A stretch of DNA of 64,000 bases. Origin: Undaria pinnatifida. Its lineage: Eukaryota; Sar; Phaeophyceae; Laminariales; Alariaceae. How positions within the stretch are numbered: position 1 is the first letter of the stretch; each line of letters begins with the position of its first letter. This document shows positions 37,150 to 47,385 of the stretch, in pieces. The stretch is from contig JABAKD010000007.1 in the NCBI GenBank assembly GCA_012845835.1, positions 10,451,665 to 10,515,664 of the forward strand, given 5' to 3'. The translations under genes were made by a program, and so were the position numbers. The notes beneath the pieces are model-generated. The model was not told the origin of the DNA. It worked only from the letters and a program-made list of their open reading frames with translations, and did no database searches.

Positions 37150-37585
37150 GGAACGCACTAGTGTTTTGCAGTGCAATTCGTTGCAGTGCGCTGACGTTTC
37201 ATCGACAAACTATTAAAACTTGAAATTATCGGCGTGGAAAACAACGTTTCTGTACTATGCGGTACAGTGCGCTGACGCTGACATTTCGCCCCCACACTAC
37301 GTGGAAGTAGAATACCAGGTAGGTATTGAAGAAGTTTTTTTTTTCAGCACCATATGATGGCAGCGCTGACGTTTCGTCCACAAACTGCATAGAAATTGAG
37401 TTGTGAAAAAAATGTTTTTTCACCACCACGTGATGCAGCGCGCTGACGTTTCGGCCGCAAACAATGTGGAATTTTGCAGTAGTAGTGCAAAACGCTTTGC
37501 ATATTAATAATAGTACATTGTACCAGGTATGTGGTGCAGCGCGCTGATGTGTCGTCGGATGACTACACGGGATTTTATATTTTTA
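37150..37585 (+). repeat. Degenerate ~90-bp tandem repeat
   Basis: Five units share a GCGCTGACGTTTCG block (near 37190, 37270, 37362, 37439 and 37540), each followed by a CAAACTAYGTGGAA-like block. Unit lengths vary from 75 to 100 bases. Two of the spacers contain ACCAGGTA. Confidence 0.7.
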
Positions 37586-38500
37586 CTGAAGCTACTCTTC
37601 CTGTGGATGACCGCAATTTGTGTAGTATATGCTTACTTCTGTAGTACAAGCATGGGGCGTCTTTCACGAGACCAGGTTGGGGCGAGACGTACGTGATATC
37701 TGTTAGGATTTTGCAGTTTACGATGAAGTTCACGGACGATTCGGGAACGATGCTCGAACGGAGTGTTACTTGTGCCTTATTTTTTTTTCACGGTCTTGGA
37801 AGTTAACTGTTGCAGGTTGAAATACCTTTCCTTTCGGGGAACGAACCACTTGGAATTAGACACTAAGGTTTTAGACAAATTACTTTCTGCGTAATACAAC
37901 GCAAAGTCTACATACACAACCACAAAGACCATTCGACAATACTCTATATACTTGTTTATAGACTCGTTGAGGATCTGCTTGTATAACATCCTTGGTCAGA
38001 GTGCACCGGCTGCTCTTTTCAGGGACATGCCCATTGTCTTCTATTTTAGTTTTTGGCAATGACAGCCACTATATTTTTTTCCAGCTCATGTCGCACGAGT
38101 TGCTCTACGCTGCCGGTGAACACAGCTTGGGGTGAGGTAAGCCGTGATTACAGGTGTTGATGTTGTTGTCTGTTTCCCCCTGCCGGTGCACATACCTCTA
38201 TGTTTATTTAACGCGCATATTAGGGTTCAGCGTTAGCTCCCACTGCTCGGCGACTTGCTTCCTGGATTGTTTTGCCAACTCGCGTTCTCTCTCGTGTCTC
38301 CCTTCTCGGTCGAATAAGATTTTTTAACCGTGAGATTCAAACTCCCGAAGCTCGGGTAGCAGGCGACCAGCGGGTCGGAGGCTGGAACTGGGCAATTTTA
38401 GGTTTTCAGCATTTCGTAATGAATGTAGCATGGGGGGTAGGGTCAACAACATGGCATAACGAAGGGGTCTCCCGATACGGGCGTTTGAGTGAGGCAGTGT
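37586..38500. other. No gene recognised
   Basis: No supported gene or shared repeat. A reversed B-box-like word (GTGAGATTCAAACTCCC) lies near 38328. Confidence 0.4.
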
Positions 38501-38504
38501 ACTT

Positions 38505-38852
38505 CTATAAGGCGGTCACAATCGCTTTGGGCAACTTGGGAATTGCGCTCGAAGCCAGGAATGAATAAGGTGGGTTCCCCTTATGAGGCGGTCATATTGC
38601 TCTGGCACACCACCGCCTTGCTGAGGCTTGCTTCCCCCTGTAAGGCGGTCATATTGCTCTGGTACAACACCGCCTTGCTGAGGGTTCCCCCAATAAAGCG
38701 GTCATATTGCTCTGGCACAACACCGCCTTGCTGAGGCTTCCCCCGATAAGGCGGTCATATTGCTCTGGCACGCCAACGCCTTGCTGGGGCTTCCCCCAAT
38801 AATGCGGTCATATTGCTCTGGCCCATCACCGCCTTACTGGGGGGCTCCTACT
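38505..38852 (+). repeat. ~56-bp minisatellite
   Basis: Five clear units and one weak leading unit. Each has GCGGTCATATTGCTCTGG, then CACCGCCTTGCTGAGG or close, then TTCCCCC. The unit is itself a partial inverted repeat (AAGGCGGT and its inverse ACCGCCTT), so each unit can fold into a small hairpin. A single related unit lies at 45962-46022. Confidence 0.85.
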
Positions 38853-38889
38853 GTACTTCATTCTGTTCGTAGACACGCCATAGTCTCTG

Positions 38890-38960
38890 CTCGGTCAATA
38901 GTAAGCCGCGTAACTAATGAGGTCAAGGTCATAAGTTCGAATCTCACAGAGGGATTCTTC
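38890..38960 (+). repeat. tRNA-derived SINE piece
   Basis: Has the B-box-like word ATAAGTTCGAATCTCACAG about 50 bases after a possible A-box-like AGTAAGCCGCG. No acceptor stem. Confidence 0.35.
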
Positions 38961-40150
38961 TGTCTTGCAGATCGACCGGCCGCAAGCGCGACATCGTGAG
39001 TCTTGGCGCAATTCGATGGGAATCGACGAGCATAGAGAGCTGAAAAGGTGGCAATGCTGCGCTATGACAACGGAGGAAAGTACCGGGGAGGGGAAGAGTA
39101 GAAGCCCGTGGCCACGGCTTGTCTACGGAAGGTCGCTAAGGGTAAAACTTATTACGGGTCGAGCTGGAGCGTACACGCGATGATTCAAGAAATAAAATAG
39201 ACGTAGTAGGAGAAGGGCACATCGCAAGCCAAGGCAGCAAGCAACGACAGAAGTCGAATTAATCTAGCGGCGCCAGTGACACAGCAAACAAGCCTAAACT
39301 GTTTGATGTTCGTCCATCGCCTGGCACGCGCACACACGCCACACCACACTAGATAGTCGAAATTTAAAAACACTCCGGCTGTGAAATGGAAGATTTCGTC
39401 GAAGCTCATCTTTGCAAGTTGTGCGTGATACTCCGCACCTGGCATGAATTATCAGCAACGAAATACTATAGAGGAATGATAAAAACTTCGAAGTAGATGT
39501 TTTAATTTTTATAATATATTCATGTATAGGCATGCTCCGACTTCCTATGCTGTGTTACACCCCCGCCACGTAGCACAGCCCACCAAGTAAGTGGCAAAGT
39601 ATACCCTTGGTACACGCCGTATACACATGTACAGTGGGCCTACCATACACGACCGGTATACCGGTGAGTACCAGGTACGCAATACATGTGCTTGTCATGT
39701 ATGTGTGGTTACGTGTGTCGTATGTCTGTGCAATCTAGTTCTGTACCTGGCGTGTATTTTGTTGCCTGGGCGTTCGAGCGGAAATACCTCCGTTCTCCGC
39801 TGCATATCTACGAGTATATACTACGATGTGTGGGTTGCGTCTCGACCACTCAGTTAGTCGAAGCCAGAGCTGTGGTATTTTTCGAATCGTTGTGTTGCTG
39901 TGGTTTCTCTCAAAAAGCATCCTTCAGTATCTCCGACAAGAATCATTACAGCATACTTACATGCAAATTTCATAAACAACATACAGACTGTCTTATAATC
40001 CAATATCGGCTATTATTATTTAGTCGTCACACCTATTTTCAATGGTCATTTTTAATAGTCCATACCACGTACGTTCATAGGAAACAAAGTATGAAGCATA
40101 GATCATATAGATGGATGCTGATATGAAGACGCCGGCTGCCCCGTCCGTTC
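38961..40150. other. No gene; family A fragment
   Basis: An inverted family A end lies at about 39368-39440 (CTCCGGCTGTGAAATGGAAG, GTCGAAGCTCATCTTTGC). The rest is unassigned. Confidence 0.4.
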
Positions 40151-40167
40151 GTGAAGGCTATACGTGG

Positions 40168-40325
40168 GGGGGGGGGGGGGGGGCTTGCGCTGCATGCTCT
40201 GCTGGTTCTGCTTGAGCGGATTGCTCTCCTTCCTCTGCTTGCCCTGCTTGCTCAGCTGGCTCAGCTGTCTCTGCTTGCGCTGCCTGCTCTCCTTCCTCTG
40301 CTTGCTCTGTCTCGCCCTCTAGAAG
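40168..40325. repeat. Low-complexity TGCTT/GCTCTG array
   Basis: After a run of about 18 G (40168-40185) come degenerate CTGCTTGCTCTG-like units for 140 bases. The minus strand reads Glu/Gln/Ala repeats (AEEGEQAAQAETAEPAEQA) and the + strand reads Leu/Ala repeats. Both frames are open, as expected from a short repeat, so no gene is called. Confidence 0.6.
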
Positions 40326-40394
40326 CCCAATCTCGACACCCACCCATACCCGGTGTTCACCACCTGGTCTGAACCACACGCACGAGTGACAATG

Positions 40395-40680
40395 TACCTC
40401 CCCGGACCAAGGCTGGACCAAGGCTAAGGTCCCTCTTTTCGTCCGGGTTTGAGCTGCTCTCCCGAGTGGCTGTTTACCCTAAATGAAGAACAATTAGGCG
40501 GCTCGTTTGGCGCAGCGAAGAAGCCAAGGGCTGTTTTGCAGATTTACATCGCAAAAATCCAGCAGCACGAAGAAAAATTAGCGGTCGCTAAATAACGGGG
40601 GGATCACTCGCGCGAGTTACCCCGGACCACTGCCAAGAAGAAGGCGTGAAGCCAACAGAGCCCCCTCCCCATAGTGACTT
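40395..40680. mobile_element. Family B MITE copy
   Basis: Has GGACCAAGGCTAAGGTCCC at the left, TTGAGCTGCTCTCCCGAGTG in place of the first palindrome, the TTTGGCGCAGCGAAG block and GATCACTCGCGCGAGTTACC. The left terminus appears twice (GGACCAAGGCT at 40404 and 40415). The right end is unclear. Confidence 0.55.
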
Positions 40681-40794
40681 TACGATTACGCGGGACGGAG
40701 AGTACGAGGGTACCCCGTCCTACCGTCGTCGTACCTACCGTCCGAGCACTAGACCACGTTATGAATGACTCTAATACGCTGTGTACGTCCTACA

Positions 40795-40885
40795 GCAGCT
40801 GTGAGTCCGAAGATTTCATAGAACCTCATGTTATTCGCAAACTGCGCTGTGTGATGCTCCGATTGCGCGTGTTACTGGGAATAGC
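40795..40885 (-). repeat. Family A 3' end fragment
   Basis: Inverted family A end: CAGCTGTGAGTCCGAAGATT, then GAACCTCATG, a GCAAACTGCGCTGTGTGATG block and CTCCGATTGCGCG. Confidence 0.6.
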
Positions 40886-41764
40886 ACTATATACCACCGA
40901 CCCTCTTGTACGCTGCAAGGAAAAAAACTCCACACGGGACGTTTCGTACCGAGACGTGAAGTATTCGACATCTGTTACAATGAAATTTGTGCGGTGACAC
41001 GTACACCGTTCTCACAAAACGAAAAATCTGGTCTGAACGCCAATACCATCCTGGTTTCTAAAATCAGACGGCCGCGACGGTATCGGAGACTGATACTTCA
41101 GCCCGAAACACCGCAGCGGATTTATGAAATCCGGGATTTCTTTCACCCAACTTCGTGCAGAACTTGGCCATTCTCCAACAGGAAAACTAGCGTGAAACGA
41201 ACTCCCGGTTTCTCAACTGTCCTGCGCTTTACGTGGACGCCTTGTAGTCTCCTGCGTTGGTCCGATAAGCAGCAGCGCGCACGCAAAAATTCGGAGAGGG
41301 GGGGGGCATGCGGGAGGGGGAGGGGGGGGGCGGAGAGTAACACCTGTGACCACGGCTTCCAAGGCAAGAACGACATGGAGGGTTGGCCTTCCCACGAGTT
41401 CAGCCGGGAAAAAACGAACATGACTGATGACTCACACGCAACACCTTTCCCCAATCGCAGAGCAAGCCTACGACCAATTACTGTGCTAGTTTGTTTTAGT
41501 ATATTTAAAGGGCTATGTTTGTCCCAGGTGTTGTACCAAAGTGGGCATTTCTCCCCACCGACGTCCGCATGCACTACAACCGCCAAACACCAGCCCCCCC
41601 TCCCCCCGCCCCGTGCCCCTACCGCTATCTACTCCTTCCCCCTCCTCCACCCTCACCTCCGTCACCCCTCCCTTACCAACCTCCACCCCCACTCATCCCT
41701 CCTTCTCCCCGCACCTCCCATCTCTCCTGCCCCCTGTTTCCCCGCACTTCCGTATTTCGGCAAG
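40886..41764 (+). other. Probable intron 3' part before the zinc-cluster exon
   Basis: No earlier exon of the gene could be found here. From about 41590 to 41760 the + strand is almost pure pyrimidine, ending in CGTATTTCGGCAAG, which fits a polypyrimidine tract and 3' splice site. The frame through this stretch (Pro-rich) is therefore not taken as coding. A family D-like remnant lies near 41335-41360. Confidence 0.5.
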
Positions 41765-42194
41765 AACAGCAGCAAGCGGGGATGCAGCGGTGGATCCCCG
41801 TGCGAGCAGTGCCTCAAACGCGGAAAGACTTGCGTCTACGCACAGCGTCGCATGAGCGGGCCAAGGGGTCGCCCCTCGGGCCGCTCCCATCGCGTCCGGT
41901 CCCGCGCTAAGGCGCGCAGACAGAGTCGCGAAGCGGCTGCGGCCGCCGCCGCCGCAGCAGCAGCAGCAGCAGCGTTGGCCGAGGGAGGAGGGGGGATGGA
42001 AGGGGTGGGGGGGGGGATGGACGTCGGAGCAACGGAGGCGGGTAACTGGGGTGGAGAGGGTGGACTGGAGGAGCAGCAGCAGCAGAACGTTGGCGCGCAA
42101 GCTGCGTGGCAGCAGCAGCAACAGCAGCAGCAAGAGCAACAGCAGATGCAGGATGGGCAGGGGGCGGCGGCGGTGGTTGTGGAAGAATTCAGAG
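41765..42194 (+). CDS. Zn2Cys6-type transcription factor, internal exon
   Basis: This exon encodes the second half of a fungal-type binuclear zinc cluster: cysteine codons at 41783, 41801, 41810 and 41831 give C-x5-C-x2-C-x6-C, in the order CSGGSPCEQCLKRGKTCVYA, with the Pro before the fourth cysteine typical of the family. The first two cysteines are missing. If the exon starts at 41765 after CAAG, six residues precede the third cysteine, exactly the C-x6-C spacing expected if the preceding exon ends in a Cys codon. A basic stretch (RRMSGPRGRPSGRSHRVRSRAKARRQSR) follows, then runs of 14 Ala, Gly-rich sequence and Gln runs. The exon ends at AGAG|GTGAGG in phase 1. Such proteins bind DNA in the nucleus as transcription regulators; targets cannot be inferred. 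Confidence 0.7.
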
Positions 42195-42689
42195 GTGAGG
42201 GGAAAAAAGTAATGCTTTGTGCCACGCACCTACGGCGCCAGGGCAAGTGTTAAGCAGCCCGCTTCACGGTTGCTTGAGGGGTGGGGTGGACGAGAGCCTG
42301 GATGGGATCGGGTGATGTTGGAGATGGGGTGGGCGGAGAGGATCTTGTTCGATGCCGGTGAACCGCAGAATTATAAGCACATGTACACTTCTTATCGTCT
42401 TGGTCGGAGGCACGTCTTGACGACCGGTGCACCCCAACGTAGACACGTCCTACGGTACAGAGGAGCCTACTTGGTTCTGCGCTAAATCGCTTTCCTTCTG
42501 AGAGGATGGTGGCTTGAGTAAGTTTGACGTAAATGCAAAATTCATGCCACGTTAGAGGTGCACCCAGATCTTTCTCTCGGGCTCTTAGATTCAGGAGCTA
42601 TGTTCCCAGCACGAAAAGATGATGCAGAGAGAACATGAAAAATGCAAAAAAAGAAAAAAACGATGAGCTGTTCCATCTTCTTTTTTTTT

Positions 42690-42840
42690 TCAGGTGTTGA
42701 AATATACCAGAGAAATTTTGCGAAAACAAATACCAGGTATGCGATTCCGACGAATTTGGGTTTCTAAGCACCGTCATTCAGAACACGGTTTAGCTAAAAA
42801 AAAAACTTGCTCTGTCGTAGCGCGCGTCGAAAGTGAACCC
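42690..42840. mobile_element. Family E fragment
   Basis: Shares an ACGAATTTGGG-like block, the CCGTCATTCAGAACAC block and a terminal TCGTAGCGCGCGTC with other E copies. It immediately precedes the complete element at 42878. Confidence 0.4.
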
Positions 42841-42877
42841 CGCTGAACAATCCCATCATAACGTAAGTAGAACTAAC

Positions 42878-43245
42878 ACGCGTGCTACGATAGAGGTAGT
42901 AGTTTTCGTCTGAAAGGTTTTTTTTTAGTGACGGGGCTATCCTTGACCCTTTTAAGAGCCCCCAAACCCCTTCCTATACTAATTCCAAGTAATTTGTCCC
43001 CAAAAACGGGTTCCAGCCATGAAGGGTTTAGTCTAACACGAAAGCGTCGGGGATAGGTCGTTTTTTGTTTGGGGTGATTCTCGTCGTGTACCTATAAATA
43101 GTAGGCCACGAGATTTTTCTTCAGGTGGTGTGTATGGCAGTGTTTTTCCCCCCACAAGAACAGATTTTGGGAGGGACGTGTCTTAAGCCCCCCCATTGGG
43201 AAATACCTCAGAAAATTCGTGGTGCACCTCTATCGTAGCACGCGT
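42878..43245. mobile_element. Family E MITE, complete (368 bp)
   Basis: Perfect 20-bp terminal inverted repeats: ACGCGTGCTACGATAGAGGT at 42878-42897 and its exact inverse at 43226-43245. The interior is AT-rich with GACGGGGCTATCCTTGACC and GAGCCCCCAAACCCCTTCC blocks shared with 25695 and 28680. No frame resembles a transposase. I see no convincing target duplication, so the superfamily is open. It lies in the large intron. Confidence 0.8.
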
Positions 43246-43249
43246 CATT

Positions 43250-43350
43250 TTTTTTTATGTAAGACGTACAAAAAACGTCCAAATATGCATCGAAAATGCC
43301 GACGATATAGCGTTAAGAAGCCCCGTCATTCAGAAAGAAAAGAATGTCTA
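43250..43350. mobile_element. Family E fragment
   Basis: Shares the GCCCCGTCATTCAGAA block seen at 28900-28920 and 42770-42790, next to the complete element. Confidence 0.35.
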
Positions 43351-43589
43351 AATATGTATGAAGTGAAAATTACACCATGGCAGGTGTGTGGCATAGCATA
43401 GCTTGCACACTCTAAATTTCTACACGGGCAGTGTAAATATTTAGACTATATGCATACATTTTCGAGTAAACAAAAATACCAGCGTGGCCCCAGGAAAAAA
43501 CTCAAGTGCGCGTTAAAAAAGAACGGTGACATCATCGTCACAAGCTACGAGATAGCTTCCGAACATATTTTTAGCGCACTTGTGTTGAG

Positions 43590-44212
43590 TATTTAGTGGG
43601 GTATTAGTCCGTTTGACCACTCGCAAAAGGTTAACCAATAGCTTACCCAAACTAAGCCTTATAACACTCTTCCCCCCTGAAACAGCGGGATAGCAGGTCG
43701 GCCGGACATACAGGCGGACATACAGGCGGACATGTCCATACATCCAAGCCGCTTCGTTTCCTGGGTATACCGGAGAGAGTATTTTTCAAGTTCGACATGA
43801 GGAAAGTCTGAAAAAGTTTTATTATGGTGGACGTGGGATTTAAACCCGTGACCCAAAAAACCCATGGTCTGTCGACGACGTTATCTGTTGAAGGAATTAG
43901 TGGGGTATTAGTCCGTTTGACCACTCGCAAAAGGTTAACCAATAGCTTACCCAAACTAAGCCTTATAACGCTCTCCCCCCCTGAAACGGCGGGGTAGTAG
44001 GTCGGCCGGATATACGGGCGGACCTGCCAATTATCCAAGCCGTTTTATTTCCTGGGTATACCGGGGAGAAGAGTATTTTTCAAGTTCGTTTTCGTTTTTT
44101 CTGTCCTGCCGACGACGCCGTTCGTTAAGGAATTGGTGGGGTATAAGTCCGTTTGACCACTTGCAAAAGGTTAACCAATAGCTTACCCAAACTAAGCCTT
44201 ACAACACTAGTA
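43590..44212. repeat. Three direct copies of a SINE-like unit
   Basis: Units start near 43595, 43899 and 44135 with a GTGGGGTATWAGTCCG block, then TTTGACCACTCGCAAAAGG and AATAGCTTACCCAAACTAAG. The first two continue with CGGCCGGAYATACRGGCGGA and TTTCCTGGGTATACCGG; the third is truncated. Between units 1 and 2 the minus strand has a B-box-like word (ACGGGTTTAAATCCCAC near 43830), so the array is probably SINE-derived. The unit plus spacer is about 300 bases. Confidence 0.75.
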
Positions 44213-45115
44213 TATACATACCACGTACATACTATGTGTATGCAATGGTTGGCTTTTCGTTTACTTGTAGAGCTGGTCGAATCTAAAACGTCTCGACCAA
44301 GAAACGACGCGCGCCAAAAGAAAGGTGCGCTGGCTCTTTCTTGCCTCCTAAGGGTGGTTGCCTGAGGCGCTGTATACCCCACCCATTAAATACATTATGG
44401 AATTGTTGAGTCAACTGAAAGAGCGACGTGATAACCAAACCCAAGGCCCAAATATTCAATACAATCGAAATTTGAAACAAGAATGGCATTATTCCAATGA
44501 TTTTTGGAGCCCCGTTATTCAGAACACATTATTGCCAAAAAAAGGTATACTTCTACCGAGACACGAGTCAAACCAAATTTGGATAATTGAAAAAAAAAAA
44601 AAGATTGCTCCGCCCCTCTCAATCATCGTCGACTCGGGTCCGCGCCGAATCCGGCGTCACTTCAGAAGAGTCGGTGCAAAGGCGGCCCCCCATCACTGGC
44701 ATAAAAATATCACTAATCATTAACATTAACATTTTCACCTTAACCTTAACATTATAATTTTTTCCCTGAAAAACAACAAAAAATAAATGCGCCGGGCTGG
44801 CCGCCAAAGTGCTAACGGGCCCGAGGCGCGTCCACGAAAACTAATACCACGCCGGTAGAATTTCCTCCGTCGGTGTTGTGTGCGGCTGTAGCGGAAAATT
44901 ACCTCACTAACATTCACTCGTGCAGCAGTAGTAGCTGCCTGTGGAGCTGTGAATTCTAAAGCACACCCGATAGATGGCCAATCGATGACGGCAGGAAGCG
45001 GAAAATTGAAAAATATATAGAGTATCATCAGTGGCAAATCAATATTGGATAGTTGAGTCACTCGCGTGAGTCACCCTGACCCGGTTTTACCACGTAAGAG
45101 GTATTCAAAATACTC
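44213..45115. other. Intron sequence without gene
   Basis: Includes an E-like fragment near 44480-44560 and the palindrome ACTCGCGTGAGT of family B near 45058. No exon is recognised. Confidence 0.4.
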
Positions 45116-45116
45116 T

Positions 45117-45800
45117 TCCCCCATCGTAACCTTGCTCGGACGTTGGTTGGAGTAGTAGGGTACATACGCAATACATGCACAATACATCATGCACGATACA
45201 TACATACATACATACATACATACATACATACATACATACATACATACATACATACATACATACATACATACATACATACATACATACATACATACATACA
45301 TACATACATACATACATACATACATACATACATACATACATACATACATACATACATACATACATACATACATACATACATACATACATACATACATACA
45401 TACATACATACATACATACATACATACATACATACATACATACATACATACATACATACATACATACATACATACATACATACATACATACATACATACA
45501 TACATACATACATACATACATACATACATACATACATACATACATACATACATACATACATACATACATACATACATACATACATACATACATACATACA
45601 TACATACATACATACATACATACATACATACATACATAGACTACACACTCTACATACATACATACACTACATAGGCTACATAGACTACATATCATACATA
45701 GACTGCATATCGTACATAGACTACATACATACATACGTACGTAAACGTAATACCCCCATCGTAACCTTGCTCGGGGTTTGGTTGGAGTAGGGTGCATACA
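45117..45800. repeat. (ACAT)n array with duplicated flanks
   Basis: Pure TACA tetranucleotides run from about 45196 to 45638 (about 110 units, no interruption seen), followed by degenerate CATA-rich sequence to 45745. On both sides lies the same 40-base block, CCCATCGTAACCTTGCTCGG then TTGGTTGGAGTAG (45119-45160 and 45755-45790), each leading into TACA/CATA repeats. This suggests two retroposon 3' ends with CATA tails, one of which expanded. The long frames on both strands (HTYI and MYVC repeats) are artefacts. Confidence 0.9.
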
Positions 45801-45959
45801 TACATACACACGTAACAGTCTGGGGGGTTCCATGTGACAACACCAGGTGCAGTAGAGGTCCCCCTCTCGAGGGCCTGCGTAAGGCGGTATCCCGATAAAA
45901 GGCCATCAAAATCGGTCGGCACGACCAGGGAAGCGCACTCATAACGTAAAATGAATACG

Positions 45960-46025
45960 ACGGCTTCCCCCAATGAGGCGGTCGCATTAATCTGGCGCGC
46001 CTTTCCGGGGAACGCCTTACTATAA
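45960..46025 (+). repeat. Single unit of the 56-bp minisatellite
   Basis: GCTTCCCCCAATGAGGCGGTC, with the later AACGCCTTAC block, matches the unit repeated at 38505-38852, 7 kb away. A partial unit (GTAAGGCGGTATCCC) lies near 45880. Confidence 0.6.
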
Positions 46026-46329
46026 CCCACATGCCTCCATGGTAGAGGGAGGCAATAGGACGTGATACTACAAACCCTTGCTGCACTGTAGGCTCCTTTT
46101 TGTTTTTTGTCATCTCCACGTTTGAGGGCGACGAGAGGATAACGTCAGCCAATAATCCTCATGGCTTCTTAAACGACTTAGACGACCATTCGGCATTTTT
46201 TTTTTCAGTTGGTAAAACCCTTCATCTCACCCATTACAGCAGGAGGGGCAATGTGGCACGCGCAAGTGACAATGACACATTTACTAGCGGCCAGACACGT
46301 GGTACTGCTGTAGTGATACTAGATATATG

Positions 46330-46600
46330 ATAGGATGGAGGTAGCACTTTTTCGCTATGTTTGTTTTTGTTTTGTGAGTGACAGTGCTCATGAACCCCAA
46401 ATCGTCTGAATTTCATTTTTTGTCGCAGTTTTCTTTTGGGTGACTACTAACAATGTACTAGACCATGGGATTGTCCATCGCCTTTTGCGCTTCTCGTCTT
46501 TCCCAAAATTAGTTTTCGTGTGGGAAATATATATACTCAATAGGTTAGGAGCCTCAGACACCTGAACAACAATGAGGCACCTCTAGCTCAGCATGAGTCG
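46330..46600. mobile_element. Family E-like MITE, degraded
   Basis: Has AACCCCAAATCGTCTGAAT, a CCATGGGATTGTCCATC block also seen in the copy at 17505, and a right end GAGGCACCTCTAGCTCAGCA resembling the E terminus. Confidence 0.4.
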
Positions 46601-46698
46601 TCCCGCGGAGCAGCCCCGGCTGCCTCGTTTCAGCACGCGTCAGACACAAACCGCAAGCAGTTCACGATGCAGGCGTGCAGCACCTATATACCACCTGA

Positions 46699-46790
46699 CT
46701 CGTGCTTCTGCTGCTGCTGTGCGGTGAGAATGTCAGTCGTACCGTAGGTTGTTGAAGGATTCTCACCGCGCAGCAGCAGCAGCACGCGAG
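46699..46790. repeat. Imperfect hairpin with CTG/CAG arms
   Basis: Arms of about 32 bases at 46699-46731 and 46759-46790 are inverted copies (CTGCTGCTG...GGTGAGAAT against ATTCTCACCGCGCAGCAG), with a 27-base loop. In RNA it would form a long stem about 600 bases upstream of the exon at 47386. Confidence 0.8.
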
Positions 46791-47240
46791 CCAGCTGGTA
46801 TATGATGCGTGCTGCGCGCCTGTGTCGTGAATTCTTAGTGCATCGTGTCGGACCCGTGCCGAATGGCAGGGTCGATAGACCTGGGTTCCAACAGCCGTGA
46901 TATTTCTATTGTCTAACGTCCCAACGGTACAGGAGCACTCGCACAGAACGACATCGAGTGATGCTGGGAGAACGAGCTTGGGTAACCTAAACACAGGCTA
47001 CGATGTATGCATATATCGAAACGAGAAAGTCGGTAGCTGATAAATACCGAGATTAATGTAGAATATACTATTTTGCCCCCAAGCAAATAGTTCAGTGTGC
47101 GCCGACATTCCTTGGTACTGAATATCGCAAGGGGTTTAATCGATCGAGTGTACGGACGATGTCGGGCTTGTAGAAACATCTTCATGGACAGGGCGCAAAA
47201 GAGCAGAATTCGCCAGTTTGGTTAACATCGACAACTCCTT

Positions 47241-47242
<2 letters not shown>

Positions 47243-47322
<80 letters not shown>
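47243..47322. repeat. (CT)n microsatellite, likely polypyrimidine tract
   Basis: About 78 bases of CT with two TTTCT interruptions at the right, ending about 65 bases before the predicted acceptor at 47385. More pyrimidine-rich sequence lies in between. Confidence 0.9.
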
Positions 47323-47385
47323 GCTACCGAACTTCTCCGTTCCTTCCTCCGTTTCTGCCGCGTCTTCGCCGCCACCCCGTATCAG

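Larger units (their letters stand above)
42195..47385 (+). other. Large intron of the Zn2Cys6-type gene (inferred)
   Basis: Donor GTGAGG at 42195 and acceptor TATCAG ending at 47385 join phase 1 to phase 1 without a stop, and the joined frame stays open for 1061 codons. The 3' end has a CT microsatellite (47243-47320) and further pyrimidine-rich sequence as a polypyrimidine tract. The intron holds family E MITEs, a triplicated SINE-like unit, a 443-bp ACAT array and a hairpin. I saw no convincing internal exon, but a small one could be missed. Confidence 0.6.

Noticed and set aside
40994-41764. Extending the zinc-cluster exon upstream through the whole open frame
   Set aside because: The stretch before 41765 is a long pyrimidine tract preceded by repeat remnants, and reading through it would leave the zinc cluster without its first two cysteines.
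45071-45833. Frames of 150-240 codons on both strands (HTYI and MYVC repeats)
   Set aside because: They are translations of the pure ACAT array; every frame on both strands is open because the unit has no stop in those registers.
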